Assembly: GCF_037179485.1 (NCBI RefSeq)
Contig: NW_027040888.1
Span: 248,001-312,000, forward strand
Direction: 5' to 3'
DNA length: 64,000 nucleotides
DNA from: Ochlerotatus camptorhynchus
Lineage: Eukaryota; Arthropoda; Insecta; Diptera; Culicidae
The position numbers were made by a program, and so were the translations under genes. Within the stretch, counting starts at the first letter, position 1. Every line of letters begins with the position of its first letter. Below the pieces are notes generated by a model, which worked only from the letters and a program-made list of their open reading frames with translations, had not been told where the DNA came from and made no database searches. Positions 56,826-64,000 of the stretch are shown one piece after another.

Positions 56826-58114
56826 AAGGGCGAACACGAAATTATTGCGACACATTCAACAGGGCATAACTTTTTTACCATTGGGTAAAAATCAACCAAA
56901 TTTTGCACACTTTCTCATTGATGTGTATTGTGTACATGCTGTCAAACTCGAAGTCGTGTTTTTTGATTCAACGAAAATGGAGGTGAACCAACGCGAGTTG
57001 GGAGAACAAATTCTTTCCAAACACCTGGAATTTCCTGACCTGTCGCACCGGCAGTTGGGAAAAATGTTGAACATTCACCATTCAACCGTCTCCAGAGTGT
57101 TGAAGTGGTTCCAGGAGCGGTTGACGTTGGACCACGGCAAAGGAGCTGGAAGAAAACCGGGACCGGAGAACAAAAAGAAGTGAAGCGGATGATTAAAGCA
57201 AATCCCAACGTCTCAAGCCGTGATTTGGCTAAAAAGATCGGCATGTCGCAGAGCTACGTCCAGAATGCAAAGAAGAGAGCTGGACTACATACATACAAGG
57301 TACAGAACTTCCCAAACCGCGATGAGCGGCAACAATCGACGGCTAAAACTCGGGCACGGAAGCTCTACGAGAAGATGCTGACAAAATATGGCTGCTGTGT
57401 GATGGACGACGAAACGTATATAAAAGCCGATTTTAAGCAAATTCCGGGGTTGGAGTTTTTCACCGGCAAGAGCAAGTTCGATGTGGACGACAAATTTAAG
57501 AAGAAGAAAATGTCGAAGTTCGCCTCCAAATATCTCATTTGGCAGGCCATCTGCTCTTGCGGACTGAGGAGTGAGCCTTTCGTGACAAAGGGCACAGTAA
57601 ATGGCGAGATCTACAAATCTGAGTGCCTCGAGAAGCGCCTTTTGCCGTTCTTGCAGCAGCACGACGAAGCTCCGCTATTTTGGCTGGATTTGGCATCATG
57701 TCACTATTCTAAAAGTGTCCTGGAGTGGTATGAGGCCAATTCTGTCCATTTTGTTCCAAAGGACAAGAATCCGCCAAACTGTCCGGAGCTGCGCCCGGTG
57801 GAGCAGTACTGGGCAATAATGAAGCGGGAACTTCGGAAGAGCAAGAAGACAGTCAAAGACGAGAAGGACATGGTAAGAAAATGAAAAAAAAAAACTGAGA
57901 AACTGGTACCGGATGACACTGTAAAGACTTTGATGGAGGGCATCAAGCGAAAATGCGTTCAATTTTACACTCAAGGCTCCATCGATTAACTTTTCTTTTG
58001 ATTTTTGAAGTAAATATATGTATAAAACTACCCTAAAATTTTGGTTTGATTCTAAACATTATAAGAAAATTGGCATGACATTTTCGGTGTCGCAATAATT
58101 TCGTGTTCGCCCTT
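56826..58114 (+). mobile_element. Mariner DD37E transposon, near intact
   Basis: Perfect 28-bp inverted ends beginning AAGGGCGAACACGAAATTAT, TA on both flanks (56824-56825 and 58115-58116), 1,289 bp. The gene inside has only two frameshifts, so this is the youngest mariner copy in the window. ITmD37E family by spacing. Confidence 0.95.
56976..57990 (+). pseudogene. DD37E mariner transposase, two frameshifts
   Basis: From ATG 56976 (MEVNQRELGEQILSKHLEFP): first helix-turn-helix (SHRQLGKMLNIHHSTVSRVL), a GRKPGPE linker, then a one-base loss in an A-run near 57175. The second frame covers VSSRDLAKKIGMSQSYVQNA, GCCVMDDETYIKADFKQIPG (first catalytic Asp), FWLDLASCHYSKSVLEWYEA (second Asp) and NPPNCPELRPVEQYW (Glu; 37 residues between). 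An A-run near 57885-57893 shifts the last 30 codons, which end FYTQGSID at 57990. All catalytic acids are kept. About 338 codons, typical for the family. Confidence 0.92.
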
Positions 58115-58116
58115 TA

Positions 58117-58989
58117 ATACCAAAGATAACGACGTTTTTTATGGGTGTCACTTAACGGTGAAAACGAAGCGAAGTGACAACTTGTCACTCATGGTGAAGT
58201 GATTCCCATTTGATTTGCCTGGGAATAAAGAAAGGAACAGTAACTTCATGCAAACGCTGATCCAGAACGAGAAGGGAAATGACAGGTGGGCACCCAAGCA
58301 GCACACTTCGATCGAAATAAGCTGCTGCAACTTGATTGTGACTGGAATAAGTGGCACACAAGTAACCACAATTGTTCAGTGACATCCCAGCAAATATTGA
58401 ATGTTGAATACGAGTTTTATTCAGACAAAAATAAGCTTCTTCAGCTTAAAAATAGCTTATTCAGCTGTTGATCAACTCAAATTGTTTGTTGGGATGTGTG
58501 CTGCTAGGGCAGGAACTCGAGGTCTCCCAGTGTTGGTGAGTTCTTTGCCGTTAATGTTCACGAAAAGTTCACTATTTTGCCATACAGAAATTCAAAACAA
58601 AAACTTTTATCTGCGGATTTTTACAGTTTTTGACCTGTTTCATACGACCGGAAGGTGTATGCTGGTCACAAATAACGTGCCAAACTGATTTCCTACACAA
58701 TTAATCAATCTTTGATGTGAATTTCGCTAATAAACACGAGGAGCATTTCTTATAGCAAAACTTGCCATAACAAAATGGGCATAGTTCATTTTAGTAAACA
58801 AACTAATACTTCTTCCGAGTGTGTCACCTTTCATTCAGCTCCTAGGATCCAGAAAGTGTTTATACTCTGACGATTGAAAAATCAATATCGATTTTTTCTT
58901 CCTCTAATCATTTTATATTTAGCGTGTTCATTTATGCCAGTTTAATCTGACTACGTTTGGCAATGACCGTTAGCCTACAGATCAATCTG
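58117..58989. other. Intergenic, nothing recognised
   Basis: No gene or repeat supported. Confidence 0.45.
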
Positions 58990-59002
58990 CTTAATACGAA
59001 CT

Positions 59003-59870
59003 TTCAAAGTGTTTTTATGTTACTTCATACGCGAAGTTAACGATTTTCAGAGTTGGTTGGAAATGCTAACATGAAGCTTTAGTGTGATGATTTATTAGTT
59101 AGAGAATGATCTTTAGAAGAGGGTAGGTGGATAGTTCCGTTAGAGTACGGCAGTGTGAAAATTGAATAGAAGTTGAAAATGAGCTAAGGGCCATTAATGC
59201 GACAGTTCTTTTTTGAAGATAGACGCACATTTTTGCCTAACCCGTACGATGTACGCGGGGACTTGAAGTATGTCTCCAAGTCCACAGGCAAAAATGTGCG
59301 TCCCTCTTTTTGCTCATAAACTGACTGCGGCTGAATCATCACACTAAAGCTTCATGTTAGCATTTCCAACCAACTCTGAAAATCGTTAACTTCGCGTATG
59401 AAGTAACATAAAAACACTTTGAATGTAACAACTCAAGGCGGGAGTAGCCGTCAACAATGCTGATGATGGTACAGCACGCAACAACCACCCTACTGCCTTC
59501 TCTCTGAGATGATCACGTTGGTCATGACGAGAGGAGCAACACAATAGTTGGGTAAAGAAGAACTGCATTATAACACACCATCGACTGGAAATGCTCTCGC
59601 AACGTGGGGCTTTAGGTAGTGATGAAAACGTCGCTAGAACTATTCCACAGCCGCAGTCAGTTTATGAGCAAAAAGAGGGACGCACATTTTTTGCCTGTGG
59701 ACTTGGAGACATTAATGGCCCTTCGCTCATTTTCAACTTCTATTCAATTTTCACACTGCCGTACTCTAACGGAACTATCCACCTACCCTCTTCTAAAGAT
59801 CATTCTCTAGCTAATAAATCATCACACTAAAGCTTCATGCGAGGCTTCATGTTAGCATTTCCAACCAACT
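59003..59870. mobile_element. Composite foldback with perfect 90-bp arms
   Basis: 59003-59092 and 59334-59423 are exact 90-bp inverted copies. A second, longer inverted relation joins 59085-59200 and 59260-59330 with 59640-59860. The whole is flanked by the 13-bp direct repeat CTTAATACGAACT (58990-59002 and 59871-59883). Scraps of the family occur at 3009-3043 and 49325-49360. Non-coding. Confidence 0.85.
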
Positions 59871-59957
59871 CTTAATACGAACTGTTGTTTTAAAGCTCAC
59901 AACAATTTGTACAAACAAGTTTTTTTTGTTTTGCTGTATATATTGGACAGATCTAGA

Positions 59958-60240
59958 TTAACATTTCAAGAGGTCCTGTCTGCATTTGTCTATTAGTTTC
60001 ATGATTCATTCGATATTCTATTTGAGTAGCCACAGTTTTGCAAACATGCTTCATGCTATTTATGCCAAATGGTTTAAAGAAAAAATGCAATCTTCTTATT
60101 TTTCTTCTTTGGCTATTATACCCCAACTAGAACTTTACGCTTGCTCTCAACTGAGGGGACTAGAGGCAAAGCGGTGCAATTGATTTTGATTGATTCTCTT
60201 CATCGTTTGTCTTTCGTTAATAACTCGGTTGCATGACAGA
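59958..60240. mobile_element. Foldback-family fragment
   Basis: Shares AACATTTCAAGAGGTCCTGTCTGC-like and TTAATAACTCGGTTGCATGA-like words with 6407-6655; the arms are incomplete. Confidence 0.5.
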
Positions 60241-60292
60241 TGATAACCTCCTTTTAACTTTTTGGTCATCAAATCTAATCTAATTTAACACC

Positions 60293-61050
60293 AACACAGC
60301 CAGTTCTTGAAAGCATCCTGGAAAATGATATATACACCTACATCATTTTCCTTGACTATTTGATATATGTTTCACATCGAAGATGCGTCACAAATATCAA
60401 AACGGCCAGGGCTACTGTGCAGCATTTAAGGGGCAAGATGATTCAGAAAACATCGGGCCTGTTTAAATCGAAAATTGAAACACGATGCTTCAGAATCCAA
60501 TTATTTGATAATTATATGATTGGTTGGTCGTTGGAAGGATCAAAGCTAGAAAGGTTAAATGATGCTCCATTTTCTTCTGACGGTAGGGGCATGAGCACTA
60601 ACTCTTGTCCTAGCCTTTTATGACTTATGGCTATAGCGCCATTACTCGATTTCTGAAAAGAGACGAGGGAAAGGAAAAGTAGAAGTACAAAGGACAAAGA
60701 AGACTATGTGAAATCTATGAACGTAAACAATATTTTTGATTTGAAATATACAATATAGAAATTCAGAACGCCGAGTCTTGTCACTATTATCAAATCATAA
60801 AAGTAACAAGGACTAAAATGTGATCCTTTGATTACTGAAAAATCCTGATTACCTAGTTTGAAGTTGTCACCACTAGGGTTAGATCTTATACCAGTAACGC
60901 ATCTCAAAAAGGTGATCTCCCAACGTTACTGGTTTGAAAAGATAAAAATTACAAAATGGAACGAACTCACCAAGTTTAGCCCATGGAGGCGAACCAGCCC
61001 AAGGCTGAAAGCCTCCCTAATAAAGTTAAATAATAATAATAATAAGTTTA
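60293..61050 (+). mobile_element. Retroposon-like mosaic ending in (AAT)n
   Basis: The first part matches the insert at 25217-25870. The middle (60795-60935) is copy 3 of the structured repeat, with hairpin CCAGTAACG...CGTTACTGG at 60891-60932. The end, CCCAAGGCTGAAAGCCTCCC then AATAAAG and (AAT)n to about 61047, looks like a LINE 3' terminus of the kind with TAA-repeat tails. Boundaries between the parts are uncertain. Confidence 0.55.
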
Positions 61051-61269
61051 GACAATTGAACCTGAAGGCTGCCTGACATGTGTTCATGTAGAAGTTCAAA
61101 TTGTAGACGAAACTTGACGAAGATCAACGTAAACTAGTCCGGTTCGAACACTCGCACAACCTACTCATAAGAATAACTTTTCGGTCATCAAAACAAAACT
61201 TTATTTTTCTCGGATCGGTGCGAATGTTACTTCCGACAAAGTAAAAATTTGCTCTTGATGTGAATAAAG

Positions 61270-61448
61270 CAGGGGACTGGCAACCCTATATCAATCCTAT
61301 ACGTTTGACAGTAGGCAACATCACGGGCCTTATTTCAATACGGCCCGCCTGACGTATACATGGTTAACAGGAACGGAAAATCGTGTTATAAGCATCAAGA
61401 CAAGGGCAGATGATAGCATCAAAAACATGGCCGCCAGCCAGGTCCCTG
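61270..61448. mobile_element. MITE, GGGGACTGGCAACCC ends, copy 1
   Basis: Inverted relative to 62019-62195 and similar throughout (GTTTGACAGTAGGCAACATC, GGCGGGCC-type core). Ends AGGGGACTGGCAA and CCAGCCAGGTCCCT. No clear duplication on its flanks. Confidence 0.75.
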
Positions 61449-61585
61449 GAATTGGCGTTGACGGCACCTTTGAAAAATTGTCTCTTATAGAAAAGATTGA
61501 CAGTTTCTTATAGGATTTTGCGGTGGAGTGAAAGGATAGTACGAAGTCCGCCATGTTTCACGCACAGTCTGACGTTTGCGGTACG

Positions 61586-61992
61586 TTTAGGCTCTGAACC
61601 ATTTGGTGGATTATTTTAACTTTTGGTTAAAATTTGACAGATGGAAAGTTATAGATTAACCCTGCTATCCGAGCGTGGTTACTTCTGACAGACAAAAAGT
61701 TAAATTTTGACAACCTTGGCTAAGTTCTTCTCGGAAACAGGTCGATCGACAGCATACAGCATTTTGAACATACAATATAACTTTCGAAATGTCACTTTTA
61801 ACCACGAGTAAATGGTTCACAACGGCCCATGTGTGTTGAATGGGTGCGATATCCTACGCAGGTGTGGAAGCTGCCTTCCTGCACATTCGATTGCCGTCAA
61901 TGGATGGCAATCGATGTTCGTCGGTGATTGACACTAGATTGCGGAACAGAGACCGACGTTAAATAAAGGAAAGAAAATGGTTCACAGCCTTA
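61586..61992. mobile_element. TTAGGCTCTGAACCATTTG MITE, copy 2, with nested SINE
   Basis: The same MITE as the third layer at 8600-10649. Left end TTTAGGCTCTGAACCATTTG at 61586, right end AAATGGTTCACAGCCTTAG at about 61992, interrupted by the SINE at 61822-61974. Confidence 0.82.
61822..61974 (+). mobile_element. 5'-truncated Feilai-related SINE
   Basis: The last 153 bp of the SINE at 14634-14928 (GTGTGGAAGCTGCCTTCCTG, GAGACCGACGTTAAATAAAG). Flanked by the 12-bp duplication AAATGGTTCACA (61810-61821 and 61975-61986). 5' truncation with duplication shows LINE-driven retroposition. Confidence 0.92.
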
Positions 61993-62018
61993 GACTATCT
62001 GATTTGTTGGTCTGATTC

Positions 62019-62195
62019 AGGGGCCTGGCTGGCAGCCATGTTTTTGATGCTATCATCTGCTCTTGTCTTCCTGCTTATAACACGATTTTCTGTCCCTTTC
62101 TGACATGTATACGTCAGGCGGGCCGTATTTAAATAAGGCCCGTGATGTTGCCTACTGTCAAACGTATAGGATTGATATAGGGTTGCCAGCCCCCT
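62019..62195. mobile_element. MITE, GGGGACTGGCAACCC type, copy 2, 10-bp duplication
   Basis: Ends AGGGGCCTGGCTGGCA and, inverted, AGGGGGCTGGCAACCC. Flanked by GGTCTGATTC at 62009-62018 and 62196-62205. A 10-bp duplication again points to Mutator-like mobilisation. Confidence 0.78.
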
Positions 62196-62205
62196 GGTCT
62201 GATTC

Positions 62206-62955
62206 GAGCGAACTGCTCGATAGTTTTGGCGGATGCAATGTTTGGATGCGTTCACACTTTTTCGACAGGATCTTTAGATTTGACGTTTGATTTGTCGAAC
62301 GAAAGAGGTTTGCGTTTAATTGACCACTTCATTCGAGCAGTTAAAATGACGTTTACTACCACTCGAACTTTGAAATAAAACATTATTTTGAGATTTTTTA
62401 TTCTAGAACCTCGAGAAAAGTAGCCAAAATTTGTGCGTTTCATAAAAATATAGAAATTAGTTGGTCCAGTTTTGTGAAATCACTGGTAGAAAGTCACGCC
62501 AAAACTGCTTGACAAAGTGGTCAATTTTCATTCGACTCATCCAGCAAAATAGCCGCAAGTTAGGTGAAAATACTGATTTTTTTTGTTCTAAAATTTCACG
62601 GATTTGAACCGCTAAAAAACGCTTGATTTGTGTTTTGATGGCATCCAGCAGCAACTCTAATAAAATGTGTATGGTTATTTTAATTAACGATGTGTTCAGG
62701 GGATCAACCAAACCATTTGTGGAATAGTTCAATCATTTGGGTTATCGTTCGGGAATGGTATTTTTTTTGTATTAGGGAAGGTAAACCGATTCCACTATTC
62801 AATAATGTCCTGTGTATGGTTTGACTGGTTTTTATTTTCCTTGTGATTGGCCGAAAGATGCCGTAATGGCTTTGATCTTGGCATGGTCAACAAAACAGTA
62901 TTTATATAATACGAAGCATGTATTGTATAAGAATAAGCATGCCAGACAGCAGGTC
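62206..62955. other. Intergenic, one repeat scrap
   Basis: 62685-62790 resembles 26045-26140 (GTGTTCAGGGGATCAACCAA against GTGTTCGGGGTATCATCCAA). No gene. Confidence 0.45.
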
Positions 62956-63235
62956 TGAGAGCCTACTAGGAATTTTTTAGAGCTTCAGAGAGGTTCGGAG
63001 ATCTACTGAGATTTTTTTTAAGCTTCAGGGTAGTTCGTAGATTTTAAGATGAGAACTGCAAATTTTTAGAAAATTTTACAGAAATGCATAAAAAAAATCA
63101 CAAATTTGTAAAACTATAAGCGAAATGTACAGAAATTCATAAAAAAAATCACAAATTTGTAAAAGTTTAAGCGAAATTTTGCAAATCTTCAGGGAAATTT
63201 GCATAAATTCAGACAATTCCAAGAATCTACATTGA
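62956..63235. repeat. Degenerate purine-rich repeat
   Basis: As at 1860-2930. It includes two near-identical 50-bp units around CACAAATTTGTAAAA (63100 and 63150). Confidence 0.6.
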
Positions 63236-64000
63236 AACAGAGTTGGCAACGGTCAGTTTGATCAGTGACGTTTGACGAAAATCAAAAATAAATTGTCGCG
63301 GTACAAAAACTATCGTTTCCATACAATCTTCGTCATTGTCGAAGAGAGGCTGACAATAATTCCTTTGAACAAATCCTATCGCATATTTTACGTTCATTTC
63401 TCTTTTTTCTATCATACATGGACAAAAAAAAAACAAATACCGTCGAACGTGCATGTGAGCAGAGTAGCTAGCACACTATGAGCGCTACTTGTTTTCTTTT
63501 AGCCTTTGTTAGGACCAGTGGTATAGACACAAGCCTGACTATCTCAACGTTGGAGATTCGGAACCATTTTGTAACCGTTTTAAGTTTTTTTGTGTTGCTT
63601 CCAACGATCATCTTTTTTTTTGTCAAACAATAACTAAAACGTGCAGTTTGTAACCTTTCTGTTACAAAGGTCCAATACAATATTTTTAATATGCACCATG
63701 TGATCGAGCATTCAAATAAATTTGTGTAACACTTGCGGTGAAACAGACCTCCTCCACTCTTTGGATTTTTTTGGAGACAGATAACAGCGCCAAACGGTTT
63801 GTGACGAGACAACTTTGAACTGCAACGTTGGAAGAAAACACACACACCAACATCTATATATGTACGAACCCACACAACTGAGCGGACGGTACAGCGCAAA
63901 TCAAAACACGAAGCGGTGTCATCATTGTCTTCATTCAGCTTCGGCTACTTCCGTTTGCGTTTGCTTTCACCGGTGTTGACAAATACTTCCTACGTTATAA
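63236..64000. other. Intergenic, nothing firm
   Basis: Only unsupported frames; an (AC)n-rich patch lies near 63838-63850. Confidence 0.45.

Noticed and set aside
63468..63899. 143-codon minus-strand frame near the window end
   Set aside because: Composition matches translated AT-rich non-coding DNA; no motif, promoter or splice context. A tRNA-like impression near 63510-63560 also fails, as there is no proper B box.

Overview
The window is mosquito nuclear DNA, most likely Aedes (Culicidae). The evidence is one widely spaced, intron-rich gene on a background of densely nested transposons, including mariner-type elements with the DD37E spacing known from mosquitoes, a Juan/Jockey-like LINE and tRNA-derived SINEs of the Feilai type. 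The species is inferred, not proven.

The only clearly functional gene is a plus-strand SLC7 light-chain amino acid transporter of the LAT/y+LAT group, related to Drosophila minidiscs and JhI-21. A TATA box and a leading untranslated exon lie near 20.87-20.99 kb and the start codon is at 22125. Seven coding exons run to 43188, with a 17.5-kb, transposon-filled intron between coding exons 2 and 3. The gene then has two alternative last exons in the same phase with homologous C-termini: 43560-43618 (490 aa) and 54995-55062 (493 aa). The distal one is followed by about 1.6 kb of probable 3' UTR ending at AATAAA near 56.7 kb.

Upstream, 0-20 kb is intergenic. It holds a TTAA MITE, foldbacks, SINEs, a degenerate purine-rich repeat, and a five-level transposon nest at 8.56-11.05 kb. 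The innermost large insertion of that nest (8841-10633) has 22-bp terminal inverted repeats and a 10-bp target duplication, and it carries a broken alpha-amylase fragment that keeps a 3' splice site, so it looks like a gene-capturing Mutator-like element. At 13.1-14.0 kb there is an exact 150-bp tandem array whose units carry a CTCF-like CCACTAGGTGGCGC motif. Two DD37E mariner copies follow at 17.8-20.5 kb.

Inside the large intron are a 5'-truncated APE-type LINE (27.06-29.87 kb), a Juan-like LINE with its reverse transcriptase core deleted (31.4-35.0 kb), shuffled histone H2A fragments with two histone mRNA 3' stem-loops (35.5-36.1 kb), a C-tract tandem repeat split by a SINE, a perfect 25-bp hairpin, and a 2.2-kb hAT-like element. 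Between the two alternative last exons are more mariner pieces, a large diverged foldback, members of a repeat with a covarying hairpin, a processed hnRNP-L/smooth pseudogene and a GC-rich hairpin. After the gene come a nearly intact DD37E mariner (56826-58114), a foldback with perfect 90-bp arms, and nested MITE/SINE insertions to about 62.2 kb.

The transporter would act at the plasma membrane as the light chain of a heterodimer with a 4F2hc/CD98-type heavy chain, because the bridging cysteine is conserved. Nothing else in the window is evidently host-functional except possible regulatory DNA: the promoter, the CTCF-like array and a CRE palindrome.
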